Of a stretch of DNA of 64,000 nt, positions 9,776 through 19,401 are shown piece after piece. The DNA comes from Candidatus Calescibacterium sp. (GTDB taxonomy: Bacteria; DRYD01): assembly GCA_025057615.1 (NCBI GenBank), contig JANXBF010000002.1, positions 1 through 64,000 of the forward strand, read 5' to 3'. Position 1 is the first letter of the stretch; the number at the start of each line of letters is the position of its first letter. The position numbers were made by a program, and so were the translations under genes. The notes beneath the pieces are model-generated. The model ran no database searches, was not told the origin of the DNA, and worked only from the letters and a program-made list of their open reading frames with translations.

Positions 9776-10489
9776 ATGAACCAGATAAATCTTGAATATA
9801 AAATGAAGGAAGGTCAAACTTATCTTTATGATGTTTATATCACTAATACAAAAATATTTAAAGAAGGAGATAAAGAAGAAAAGGAAACTGATGAAATAAA
9901 ACTGAAATTATCTCAAAAAGTTAGCAAAGTTTTGCCTAATCAAACATATGAATTGGAAGTAGAAATAGAACCAATAAGTTTTCTCAGAAATTCTAATCCC
10001 CAGGAGATACCTATTCCAACACAGACAATGAAGATGACAATGGATAGAAAAGGAAAAGTTTTGGCCAGTACTATGGATAGTCCTGTTAACTCCCCAACTT
10101 TTCCTGATAAACCCGTGTCCTTGGGAGAAACTTGGATATCTCCTGCAGAATTGAAATTACAGGACGGTGGAAATATAAAAATTAATTACTATTATACAGC
10201 TAAAAGTATAGAGAAATATAAGAATTACGAGACTGTTCTTATCGAGGTCAATAGTGATGAATGGTCCAATACTGCTCAAGATGTTACCCAATATCTTAAA
10301 TCTAAGGGAATGACTTTGTTTTCTGTAGAATACGGGGCTCTTATGAAATCAAAAGTTGAGACTGAAGTTAAAGCGAGTATAGAAAATGCTAATCAACATT
10401 TCATATCCATAGTTGAAGTTTTGGTTGAGCTTGATAAATTAACACAAAAAGATCTCACTGAAACCGATGAAGGATATATTATAAAATAA
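9776..10489 (+). CDS. Hypothetical protein
   Basis: ATG at 9776 preceded by AGGGAGGA; the ORF-track start at 9719 has no RBS and overlaps the hairpin. Confidence 0.6.
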   Translation: MNQINLEYKMKEGQTYLYDVYITNTKIFKEGDKEEKETDEIKLKLSQKVSKVLPNQTYELEVEIEPISFLRNSNPQEIPIPTQTMKMTMDRKGKVLASTMDSPVNSPTFPDKPVSLGETWISPAELKLQDGGNIKINYYYTAKSIEKYKNYETVLIEVNSDEWSNTAQDVTQYLKSKGMTLFSVEYGALMKSKVETEVKASIENANQHFISIVEVLVELDKLTQKDLTETDEGYIIK

Positions 10490-10508
10490 TAAAAAGAGGT
10501 GACTAATA

Positions 10509-11840
10509 ATGGTTAAAACGCAGGACGTTATTTCTATTTTGAAAGACCAAAAAGTTCAAAGTATAAGAATGATGTTTGTAGATATATTAGGAATTCCTAA
10601 AGGTGTACAAATCCCCGTTTCTCAAGCTAAAAAGATGCTTGATGGAGAAATACTATTTGATGGTTCTTCAATACAGGGATTCGTTAGAATTGAAGAATCA
10701 GATATGAAATTGGTCCCAGATCTCAATACTTTTGTTGTTGCTGACCTTAAAGGATACAACGAAGCCTTTGTTGTTTGTGATGTTTATTATCCAAATGGTA
10801 AGAGGTTTGAGGGTGATCCGAGATTTGTTCTTCAGAAAGTATTGGAAAAATCTAAAAAGATGGGATTTATTCCAATGGTTGGTGTTGAAGCCGAATTTTT
10901 CCTGTTTCCCATGAATACTGGTAAAGGATTTGCTAGTGCCCCTGTTTTAGAACATACGGATTCAGGTGGATATTTTGATATGTTGTATCTTGATTCAGCT
11001 GAGCAGGTTAAATTGGATATACTAAAAAAATTAGAGGAATTTGGTTTTGAGGTTGAAGCTCTACATCACGAAGTTGCCCCTTCACAACATGAAATAGATT
11101 TTAAATACAGCGATGCTTTGACTACAGCTGATAGATTGTTACTATTCAAAATAATTGTTAAAACAATAGCCCTAAGATATGGTTTGCATGCCACATTTTT
11201 ACCAAAACCAATAAAAGGTATAAACGGGTCTGGATTACATATGCATCAGTCTCTATTCAAAGGAGAAACTAATTCTTTCTATGATAATAGATCTTCAAAT
11301 GGTATTAGCGAAACGATGTTGAACTATATTGGAGGCATATTTAAACATGTCAAAAGTTTTACTGCAGTAACTAATCCTTTGGTTAATTCATATAAGAGAT
11401 TGGTTCCTGGTTATGAGGCTCCTGTATATATTTCTTGGGGAGAACATAATAGGAGTCCTCTAATAAGGATACCTGCCAAAAGAGGAAATTCTACAAGAAT
11501 AGAGCTAAGAAGTCCCGATCCTTCGTGTAATCCTTATCTTGCTTTCTCCGTAATAATTAACTCCGGACTTGATGGAATAAATAACAAATATCAACCTCCT
11601 AAACCAATTGATTTAAATGTATATGAATTGGATAATCAAACTATGAAAAAATATAAAATAGAGCAATTACCATCTAATCTATATGAAGCATTGATTGAAA
11701 TGCAAAAAGATAGCTTTATTAAAGAAACACTAGGGGAACATATATACTATAACTTTATAAACTCAAAAATGAAAGAATGGAAGGATTATTCCACTGAGGT
11801 AACAGATTGGGAACTACAAAAATACTTCAGTATATACTAA
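10509..11840 (+). CDS. glnA: Glutamine synthetase type I
   Basis: ILFDGSSIQGFVRIEESDMKL, GLHATFLPKPIKGINGSGLHMHQSL, NPLVNSYKRLVPGYEAPVYISW, RIELRSPDPSCNPYLAF. Confidence 0.97.
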   Translation: MVKTQDVISILKDQKVQSIRMMFVDILGIPKGVQIPVSQAKKMLDGEILFDGSSIQGFVRIEESDMKLVPDLNTFVVADLKGYNEAFVVCDVYYPNGKRFEGDPRFVLQKVLEKSKKMGFIPMVGVEAEFFLFPMNTGKGFASAPVLEHTDSGGYFDMLYLDSAEQVKLDILKKLEEFGFEVEALHHEVAPSQHEIDFKYSDALTTADRLLLFKIIVKTIALRYGLHATFLPKPIKGINGSGLHMHQSLFKGETNSFYDNRSSNGISETMLNYIGGIFKHVKSFTAVTNPLVNSYKRLVPGYEAPVYISWGEHNRSPLIRIPAKRGNSTRIELRSPDPSCNPYLAFSVIINSGLDGINNKYQPPKPIDLNVYELDNQTMKKYKIEQLPSNLYEALIEMQKDSFIKETLGEHIYYNFINSKMKEWKDYSTEVTDWELQKYFSIY

Positions 11841-11855
11841 ATAATGACCCCATAA

Positions 11856-12764
11856 ATGGAACCAAATAAATGGACTATAAAATCATACGCAAAGATAAAT
11901 TGGGTTTTAGAAATACTAAATATCAGGAAAGATGGTTATCATAACATATCGTCTATATTTGATATAATAGAACTTTTCGATATAATAACAATAGAATTTT
12001 GGGATGATGAAAAGTGGAGTGTTGATATACACTCTAATGTAAAAGAGTTAGAAAGAGAAAATATAATATATAGGGTTTTCGAAGAATTGAATTCTGTGGA
12101 TACCAGGGGTAAGTATAGGGTAAACATAAAACTTGAAAAGAACATTCCGTTGGGTGGGGGGTTGGGAGGTGGCAGCTCTAACGCAGCTTCTATCATATAT
12201 TTCCTATATTACAAACGAATAATAGATATACCTTCCGCGTTTAGAATGTGTAAATCTTTGGGAAGCGATGTTTTACCTATTTTTATGACTTATCTGTATA
12301 AGAATCATTATATTTTTTGTTTTGAAAGACAGAATATATGTGTTCCCCACACTAAATTTTATAATTCAATCTATAATTTTTTTTTAGTATTTTCTCCTTT
12401 TCGTGTTAACACAAAACAAGCTTATGAAGAATATGACAAGATGATAAAAAATAGAGACTTATTCATAGGATATAGAACTTACAGATTTCTTAGCTTTTTA
12501 AAAAAAGGAATGATTAGAGAATATTTTTATTACCTAATACATAATGATTTTGAGAAAATTATTTATGATTATTACAAGAATATTTATTTCATAAAGGAAA
12601 TGATTTACGATTGTTGTGGTAAAGAAAATGTTAGGGTATTCTTGTGTGGAAGTGGATCGACTTTAGCCGTTATTACAAAAGATGAAAGATGTGATGTTAG
12701 TACGTTGAAAAAGGTTATAGAAGATGCGGGATTGGTTTTCAGGGAGGTAAATGTATGGTTCTGA
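11856..12764 (+). CDS. ispE: 4-diphosphocytidyl-2-C-methyl-D-erythritol kinase
   Basis: SYAKINWVLEILNIRKDGYHNISS and GHMP motif IPLGGGLGGGSSNAAS; late FLCGSGSTLAV. Confidence 0.92.
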   Translation: MEPNKWTIKSYAKINWVLEILNIRKDGYHNISSIFDIIELFDIITIEFWDDEKWSVDIHSNVKELERENIIYRVFEELNSVDTRGKYRVNIKLEKNIPLGGGLGGGSSNAASIIYFLYYKRIIDIPSAFRMCKSLGSDVLPIFMTYLYKNHYIFCFERQNICVPHTKFYNSIYNFFLVFSPFRVNTKQAYEEYDKMIKNRDLFIGYRTYRFLSFLKKGMIREYFYYLIHNDFEKIIYDYYKNIYFIKEMIYDCCGKENVRVFLCGSGSTLAVITKDERCDVSTLKKVIEDAGLVFREVNVWF

Positions 12765-13483
12765 TTAGGCCTGAAAAATGGGGTGCAATAGGGGAAGTTG
12801 AGTTACTTATATTCATGCTTGATGGTTCCGCTAGTATGTATGAAACTAATACTTTTGACGGGAGAAGGAAATCTGACCACCTCGTTAATATTGTATATGA
12901 TACTTTGGAGAGGTTGAGAGCAAGTAGCAGAAGTAACAGTTTTAGAGCTTCATTGGTGTATTTTTCTGATAGTGTTATAGTTCCTAAAGTTGATGGTATA
13001 CCATATTATAGTCTGGAGGAGGCAATCAATGAGATAACTGATCCTGTAATAAAAATGGCTGGAGGAGGAACATCTATAGCTAATGCTCTCAATGAAACCT
13101 CCAAAATTATTGATGAATTCAACAGAGATATAGGACTACCTGATGAGAAACATATAACTGTTTTTCTTTTTACCGATGGTAACGAAAATATAAAAACTAC
13201 AAAGGATGTTATTAATGAAGCACTTAAAATAAAAAGTATGGGAGTTACTATATGTTGTATATCTCTTGGAAATGATTGTGATGAAAAATTACTTGTAGAA
13301 ATATCAAGTGTTGCAAGTTTAAGACAGGTTAAAAGAATGGATTTGGCCAATATGTTAGACTTCTTAACCAAGGAACATGAAAACTATAAACTTTTTTTAA
13401 AAGGCCATGTGGACGGTAAGATAAGTAAGAGTATCTCTGAAGCAATAAGAAGCTTTATGAACATATTAAGTGAAACAAGATAA
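12755..13483 (+). CDS. VWA-domain protein (TerY/YegL-like)
   Basis: MIDAS-type FMLDGSASM (DxSxS), GGGTSIANAL, FLFTDGNEN; overlaps ispE and the kinase ORF. Confidence 0.85.
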   Translation: MVLIRPEKWGAIGEVELLIFMLDGSASMYETNTFDGRRKSDHLVNIVYDTLERLRASSRSNSFRASLVYFSDSVIVPKVDGIPYYSLEEAINEITDPVIKMAGGGTSIANALNETSKIIDEFNRDIGLPDEKHITVFLFTDGNENIKTTKDVINEALKIKSMGVTICCISLGNDCDEKLLVEISSVASLRQVKRMDLANMLDFLTKEHENYKLFLKGHVDGKISKSISEAIRSFMNILSETR

Positions 13484-15258
13484 TGTCTATAATATTTAAA
13501 TTAGAAGATAATAAGACTATTAAGATAGAAATCGAGGACTTAAAAGATCCTATATTTGGTGGACAGGGAAGAATATATTTTTATAGGGATTACCTTTTAA
13601 AAGTTCTTCCGCTTGATGATGATACTGAATCTATACCACGGAGATTCAAAACTTTAAAGAAAGTTTGTGCTAATCTTAATGATGAAATAAAAAAATTCAT
13701 AGTTTACAGAGGAATACCATTATCTATATCTGTTGACTTTAAAAACTATTTCAATTTCAGAACAACAGATAAAGCTATTCTCTTACTCTTTAATTTTCTT
13801 GATGGTGAAGATCTGTTCAATTTTCTCAAGGATGAACTACCTCTTAGCCAAAAAAGAATAAATGTATACAGAAAATTGATAGATATACTTATTGCTGTTA
13901 ATTCGGTGGGTATAATTCATGGCGATCTTTATCCAGATAACTTTTTGGTAGACAAAAATGAAGATGTTTATATTCTTGATTTGGAAGGTGCTGGTATATT
14001 AATTGATAGAAAAGAATGGGAGTGGAAACCTCTTGTTATTGGAAAAGAGAGTCTTTTCCCCTTACCTCCAGAAGTGAAGTTTAAAAATGAATTCACCATC
14101 TATTCTGATGTTTGGACTGGGGTTTATTTGCTCTTTTTTATTCTTACTGGTATAAAACCGTTAGATTTTATGTTAAGAAATGATCATAAATATTTACAGA
14201 GTATTATACCTAGTATTAACAAATCAAAGAATTCTTGGCCGCCAGAATTACCTGTTAATTCCATAAGGGAACAAAGAAAGTATGCAGATTTTCATTCTTT
14301 TTATAGCTCTCTATTTAAGAAAAAAAAGTTGTCAGAAATACTTATTAATACCTATATTAAAGGATATCTTGATTATACTTACAGACCTAAGTTTGAAGAA
14401 ATTAAAGAGGCTATTGATTATGAATTGAATATTCAACATTATCAAACACTCTTGGATCAAAGAATATTAAATCCAGTAATCGAAAATGTACCAGATAAAC
14501 ATGTTCTAAGTAATACTGATTTAAGTATTATAGAAGAAAAAGATTTGTTACAAAAAATGGAAGGGCAGAAAAAAGAACAAGATCAGAAATCAGAAAAAAC
14601 TGAAAAAGTTGAACAAAACAAAATTGATTTATCAGAACTTGACAAATCAGATGATAAAAAATATAGATTTCAGAATTATATTAACAACCTTCCTGTATCT
14701 ACTAGAGAATACTTAAACAATATTATTTCATCTTTGAAAAATGAAAAATTATATGGAGAGGAAATTGAAAAAGCTATAGAAGAACTCATAAAAATGAAAC
14801 ATACGGAAATTATTGTTAATACTTTCATAAAAACAAAGGATATTCATTTGGTTGCTTTATTTTTAAAGTTCATTTATGCTGGATACTGGCAGAATTTACT
14901 AGATTCTTTATACGCTCTTTCCAATGTCTCAAACCTTGGGGTCTACAGAATAATAGAGCAAAAAGTTTTACCAATTATTGTTAAGACTAGGAGGAAGAGC
15001 GAAAATATTTTGGATAACTATAAAGAAATTTTTGAACATATATATTCTTCTATAAATAAAGAAATATCTTTTTACTCAAGTAAAAAAGCGGAGATTGTCT
15101 CAAATTATTTGCTTGTCACCTTTTGTTTTCTTTCTTTTATTGTTCCTTTTGTAATGTTCTATTTTTTTAAAATGAGTTATGTTTCTATGATTTTGATATA
15201 TCCATTTTTACTTATTTTGTTTTTGATTGTTTTCAGGATGGTTTTCATTTTTGTATGA
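13483..15258 (+). CDS. Protein kinase-like protein with C-terminal transmembrane segments
   Basis: Glycine-rich loop GGQGRIYF, candidate Lys in LLKVL, catalytic loop IIHGDLYPDNFLV, metal motif ILDLEGAG; Glu/Lys-rich linker and two hydrophobic C-terminal segments. Confidence 0.82.
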   Translation: MSIIFKLEDNKTIKIEIEDLKDPIFGGQGRIYFYRDYLLKVLPLDDDTESIPRRFKTLKKVCANLNDEIKKFIVYRGIPLSISVDFKNYFNFRTTDKAILLLFNFLDGEDLFNFLKDELPLSQKRINVYRKLIDILIAVNSVGIIHGDLYPDNFLVDKNEDVYILDLEGAGILIDRKEWEWKPLVIGKESLFPLPPEVKFKNEFTIYSDVWTGVYLLFFILTGIKPLDFMLRNDHKYLQSIIPSINKSKNSWPPELPVNSIREQRKYADFHSFYSSLFKKKKLSEILINTYIKGYLDYTYRPKFEEIKEAIDYELNIQHYQTLLDQRILNPVIENVPDKHVLSNTDLSIIEEKDLLQKMEGQKKEQDQKSEKTEKVEQNKIDLSELDKSDDKKYRFQNYINNLPVSTREYLNNIISSLKNEKLYGEEIEKAIEELIKMKHTEIIVNTFIKTKDIHLVALFLKFIYAGYWQNLLDSLYALSNVSNLGVYRIIEQKVLPIIVKTRRKSENILDNYKEIFEHIYSSINKEISFYSSKKAEIVSNYLLVTFCFLSFIVPFVMFYFFKMSYVSMILIYPFLLILFLIVFRMVFIFV

Positions 15259-16121
15259 TATACTTAATAACTGATTACGGAGAAAGAGATTATTTTGTTT
15301 GTGCTATAAAGACTGTGATTATTAACTTTTGTAGAGTTTTAAATGTGGATTTACCTTTAATTTTTGACATAACTCATAATATTTGCAGTTATGAGCCTAT
15401 TCCAGCAATTTTGAATATCAAGTCTATGTTAGATCTAATTCCTCATAGATCTATTATTGTTTGCGTTGTTGATCCTGAAGTCGGATCTTCCGTTTTGCCC
15501 TGCCTATCTAAACACGTATATAAAAAAAAGGAAATATTCTTTATTGGAAGGAATAATGGTATTTTGGGTGCTTTTGCAAATTCTAAACATTCTTTTACTT
15601 ATCAGATATCTATTAAAAAGATAGAACGGGATATAAAACGTGGTGGTTTGTTCTATAAATCGGGTATAAAAAATATAAGTAATACTTTTCATGGGAGAGA
15701 TGTATTTGCCCCAATTGCTTCAATTCTCTATTGTGATTTGGTAAAGGGTTCAAGTAACATACAAAGATTTATTAGTAAAAAAATAAAGCCATCATATTTG
15801 AAGATACCTGACCCTCTGGTTAGTGAGAATCAAATTTGTGGCAGAGTGGTGTATTCAGATAAATTTGGAAACCTCGTAACCAATATACCTTCTTCCATTC
15901 TATCTTTAAAGATCAGGAGAATAGATATTGAAATCAATGGAAGTGTCTTTACGATTGATAGGGTTTACAAAAACTATTTGGAAGGTCAAAATAGGGATCT
16001 AATTGTTATTGCTAACAGTTTTGGATACCTTGAGATCAGTAGATTTAAACAGAGTGCGGAAGATTTCATAAAAAACTTTGGAAGCATTAAAAATGTAAAA
16101 ATCTGTATAAGTTTATCATAG
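15255..16121 (+). CDS. SAM hydroxide adenosyltransferase / SAM hydrolase (DUF62 family)
   Basis: MIYLITDYGERDYFVCAIK, VCVVDPEVGSS, FHGRDVFAPIAS, DKFGNLVTNIP are hallmarks of the DUF62/fluorinase-like fold. Confidence 0.88.
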   Translation: MIYLITDYGERDYFVCAIKTVIINFCRVLNVDLPLIFDITHNICSYEPIPAILNIKSMLDLIPHRSIIVCVVDPEVGSSVLPCLSKHVYKKKEIFFIGRNNGILGAFANSKHSFTYQISIKKIERDIKRGGLFYKSGIKNISNTFHGRDVFAPIASILYCDLVKGSSNIQRFISKKIKPSYLKIPDPLVSENQICGRVVYSDKFGNLVTNIPSSILSLKIRRIDIEINGSVFTIDRVYKNYLEGQNRDLIVIANSFGYLEISRFKQSAEDFIKNFGSIKNVKICISLS

Positions 16122-17309
16122 TAATATCAATGGTTCAATTATTTTTTTGTCTAATGAAAAACATATTTCTTTCCAATTATCTGTTTTTAAAATGTTGAAT
16201 ATTCCCATGTATTTTTCTCTTATTTGACCTGCTTTTACATTAAGTAAAAAAGCGGGGTTTGCAGTTATGTATGATAATATTTTTTCTGGTTGTAGTTTCA
16301 AGTAAATTGATGAAAGATTGCAAACCATGAGCATGGAAATTACGTTTGAAGATCCGGCATTGTAATCTGTGGCTAAGCATATTGGAATATCCCTTTCCAA
16401 AAGTTTATAAACTGGGCTATATTCTTTACCTAGAAACCAAGAAGTTGATGGCATAATCACTGCAAAAGATTTCAGCTTCTTTATAATATCTGCTGTTTCT
16501 TCGGGTAAAACTAAAAGGTGATCAAAACTTCTTATATTTATAGAATTTTTGTAATTCAAATAAAGCTGTTTTATTAGTCCATCTTCACCAAATTCGTTTG
16601 TATGAAACCTAAAGTAAAAATTTTGATCTTTTAGTGTTTCTATTATTTTTAGTGTTTGCTCTACAGAGAAAGCTGTTTTGTCACAAAAAATGTCAAAAAA
16701 TTCTGTAAGAGATCTTATTTCAAACTTTTTCTTTCCCAAATGTTCTATGTATTCATTAAAATTTTCTGGTGGTATGTGTGCTAAAAATGTTGGGATTATC
16801 TTTATTGGTGAAAATTTTGAGATCTCTTTAATCAGTTTTAGGTGTTCTATTTCTTTATCTATTTCTATAGCGTATCCATTTTTTATTTCTATTAATGTTG
16901 TTCCATTGTTAATGCTATCTTTTATTCTCTGTATTAGAAGTTTTTTTAGATTCGGTGAGTTAATAGTTTGGTTAACTGTATATTTTATTCCACCTCCTTC
17001 TTGAGCTATTTCTTGATAAGTCTTTCCTTGTTGGCGTTTGAGAAAATCCGTGATTCTTTTACCATCGAATAGTAGGTGTGTGTGGCAATCTATGAAACCT
17101 GGGCATAAGTAATGGTTAGAAATATCTATGATTTTTGTTTCCTTATTTATTTCTGATTTTAGATCTTGGTATTTCCCTATTTTTTCTATTGTTCCTTTTT
17201 TTAAGGATATACAATATTGGTTGTATTCATATAATTGAGGATTATTTGTTATAGGGGTATCTGTGAGGGGAGTGATTATATTTGCATTGACGATTAAATA
17301 TTCCATCAT
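16116..17309 (-). CDS. hutI: Imidazolonepropionase-like amidohydrolase
   Basis: CPGFIDCHTHLLFDGKRITDFLKRQQGKTYQEIAQEGGGIKYTVNQT; LATDYNAGSS; amidohydrolase layout. Confidence 0.85.
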   Translation of the reverse strand: MMEYLIVNANIITPLTDTPITNNPQLYEYNQYCISLKKGTIEKIGKYQDLKSEINKETKIIDISNHYLCPGFIDCHTHLLFDGKRITDFLKRQQGKTYQEIAQEGGGIKYTVNQTINSPNLKKLLIQRIKDSINNGTTLIEIKNGYAIEIDKEIEHLKLIKEISKFSPIKIIPTFLAHIPPENFNEYIEHLGKKKFEIRSLTEFFDIFCDKTAFSVEQTLKIIETLKDQNFYFRFHTNEFGEDGLIKQLYLNYKNSINIRSFDHLLVLPEETADIIKKLKSFAVIMPSTSWFLGKEYSPVYKLLERDIPICLATDYNAGSSNVISMLMVCNLSSIYLKLQPEKILSYITANPAFLLNVKAGQIREKYMGIFNILKTDNWKEICFSLDKKIIEPLILL

Positions 17310-18787
17310 ATGTTCTGAAGTTTTTTTTCTAAGTATTTTATGAAGTGGTCTGGATTGATTTTTTCATTAGTTATTTTCTCAACTAATTCCTGGGTTGTGT
17401 AAGTTTTTCCTTTTAAGTAGATATTTTCCTTTAGAAAATTGATTATATTTTCAAATTTTCCTTTTTCTATTTCTTCTGTTTTGATGTTGTTTTGTAGGGT
17501 ATTGTATATTTGTGCTGCTATTAGGTTTCCGAGTGTGTAGGTTGGGAAATATCCGAACAGCGATTCTGCCCAATGTATGTCTTGCAGAATTCCTTCGCTG
17601 TCATCTTTGGGATAATATCCGAAATATTCTTTGAATGTTTCATTCCACAATTCTGGTATTTCTTGAATTTTTATATTTTTGTTAAATATTTCTCTTTCAA
17701 TATTGAATCTCATGATTATGTGCAGATTATAAGTTGTTTCATCTGCTTCAGTTCTTATTGGTTGTAATTCTATCCTATTTATAGATTTTACAAATTCTTC
17801 TAGTTTAATTTTCTTGACCTCAGGGATATATTTTATTAGTTCATCATAGAAGTAGTTCCAAAAGTTCAGACTTCTTCCTATTAGATTTTCAAAGAATCTT
17901 GATTGGGATTCGTGAATACTGAGTGATGCGCTTGATGATACTGGTTGCCCAAAGTATTTGTCTGTTGGTAGGTAGTAATCATATATTGCGTGTCCGAGTT
18001 CGTGTAATGTGCCAAATATTGCACTTTCAATGTTAGTGTACCTTGTTGTTATTCTTACATCGAATGGAGATATTGCGGTTGCAAATGGATGGGATGTGGG
18101 GTCTAATCTTATATCTAAGTTACTGATTTTTTTTACTAGGTATTTACAAAATTGTTCCAATTTTTCTTTTTCGAATTTTATATTTTTCAGGTTAGTTTTT
18201 GTTTCTGTTTTGTCTTTATATTTTTTTATCAATGGTATCAGTTTTTCTTTTAATTTTGTAAATATTTTTTCTATTTGTTTAGGATTAATGTCGATTTCAT
18301 ATCCCTTAACTAGTGCTTCATATGGTTCTTCTTCATATCCCCATTTTTCTATCATTTCTCTATTGATTTCTATTATTTTTTTTAGGAACGGTAGCAAATG
18401 TTTGAATTTTTTTTCTTTTTTATCTTGTTCCCAAGCTTGTAGTGATGATGGTATTAGTTGTGACAATTTTGTGATTAATTTGGGGGGTATTTTTATGTTT
18501 CTTTCATATTCAAATTTCCACCATTTTATATTTACCCATTCTGGACTATATTTTTCATATTCTTCTGGGCTTATGGATTCTATTAATTTTCCATAGTTTT
18601 TTGAGGTCTTTTGTTTGTGTATATATTCTGTAATTATTGCTATTTGTTGTCCTCTATATTTTGCAGCTTTGGGATTCATACATACTCTGTCATCCCAATA
18701 CAGTAAACTCAGGATGCTTTCGTAATGCCCAAGTTTCTCGTTTAACTTTAATAATTTTTTGTAGTTTTTGTTTTTTAAGCTTAACAT
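17306..18787 (-). CDS. Carboxypeptidase Taq (M32) family metallopeptidase
   Basis: GTLHELGHAIYDYYLP zinc motif, HESQSRFFENLIGRS, RTEADETTYNLHIIMRFNIE. Confidence 0.94.
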   Translation of the reverse strand: MLSLKNKNYKKLLKLNEKLGHYESILSLLYWDDRVCMNPKAAKYRGQQIAIITEYIHKQKTSKNYGKLIESISPEEYEKYSPEWVNIKWWKFEYERNIKIPPKLITKLSQLIPSSLQAWEQDKKEKKFKHLLPFLKKIIEINREMIEKWGYEEEPYEALVKGYEIDINPKQIEKIFTKLKEKLIPLIKKYKDKTETKTNLKNIKFEKEKLEQFCKYLVKKISNLDIRLDPTSHPFATAISPFDVRITTRYTNIESAIFGTLHELGHAIYDYYLPTDKYFGQPVSSSASLSIHESQSRFFENLIGRSLNFWNYFYDELIKYIPEVKKIKLEEFVKSINRIELQPIRTEADETTYNLHIIMRFNIEREIFNKNIKIQEIPELWNETFKEYFGYYPKDDSEGILQDIHWAESLFGYFPTYTLGNLIAAQIYNTLQNNIKTEEIEKGKFENIINFLKENIYLKGKTYTTQELVEKITNEKINPDHFIKYLEKKLQNI

Positions 18788-18805
18788 TATTCCCTCCTTA
18801 TTTGG

Positions 18806-18884
18806 TTTTTATAATTATTTCAACTCAGGTTTTTATTAAACCTCCTATAGGAAATGTTTTACATAGGAAGAATAATTATAAAAA
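18806..18884. promoter_or_regulatory. Divergent promoter region with perfect inverted repeat
   Basis: TTTTTATAATTATT at 18806-18819 and its exact reverse complement AATAATTATAAAAA at 18871-18884, between divergent start codons at 18787 and 18901. Confidence 0.6.
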
Positions 18885-18900
18885 ATGAAAAATATATAAG

Positions 18901-19398
18901 ATGGAATTGCTGTTTGATAGAATAAGTATAAACAAAGCTTTAGATAAAATATTTACGGATATCAAATGTTATCTTTCTGATATTAGTGGGGATGTTCACT
19001 TTATTACCATTCTTAAAGAGGGTATTCATTTCTCGGTCGATCTATCAAAAATGTTAAATGAATATGATTTAATTTTTGATTACATTTTTTTAGAAAACAT
19101 TAATCCAGATAATAGAGAGCTGGCTATAGAAAAGGATATTTTTTTGCCTGTCAAGAATAAGAGAGTGATTGTTTGTTCAGTTTTAACAAGGAGTGGTTAT
19201 GAATTGAGTTTTATGGAAAATTATTTGAGAATAAGAGGTGCCTTGGAAGTTAAGACTGTTTCCTTGATATGTAAAGAGGGTGCTAATAAAAAGCCGGATT
19301 TCTATTTTTTTGAAGTTCCTTCGAGTTACTATCTTGTTGGTTATGGTCTTGGATTTGATGAGAAGTATAGGAATTTGGAAGGAATATACAAGTTATAA
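18901..19398 (+). CDS. Hypoxanthine phosphoribosyltransferase-like protein, active-site divergent
   Basis: HPRT-like layout: TILKEGIHFSVDLSKML and C-terminal FEVPSSYYLVGYGLGFDEKYRNLEGIYKL; the usual PRPP motif position reads RVIVCSVLTRSG. Confidence 0.72.
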   Translation: MELLFDRISINKALDKIFTDIKCYLSDISGDVHFITILKEGIHFSVDLSKMLNEYDLIFDYIFLENINPDNRELAIEKDIFLPVKNKRVIVCSVLTRSGYELSFMENYLRIRGALEVKTVSLICKEGANKKPDFYFFEVPSSYYLVGYGLGFDEKYRNLEGIYKL

Positions 19399-19401
19399 AA
19401 G

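Noticed and set aside
18009-18596. 195-aa plus-strand ORF
   Set aside because: Antisense to the well-supported M32 carboxypeptidase; low-complexity Phe/Ser/Ile composition.
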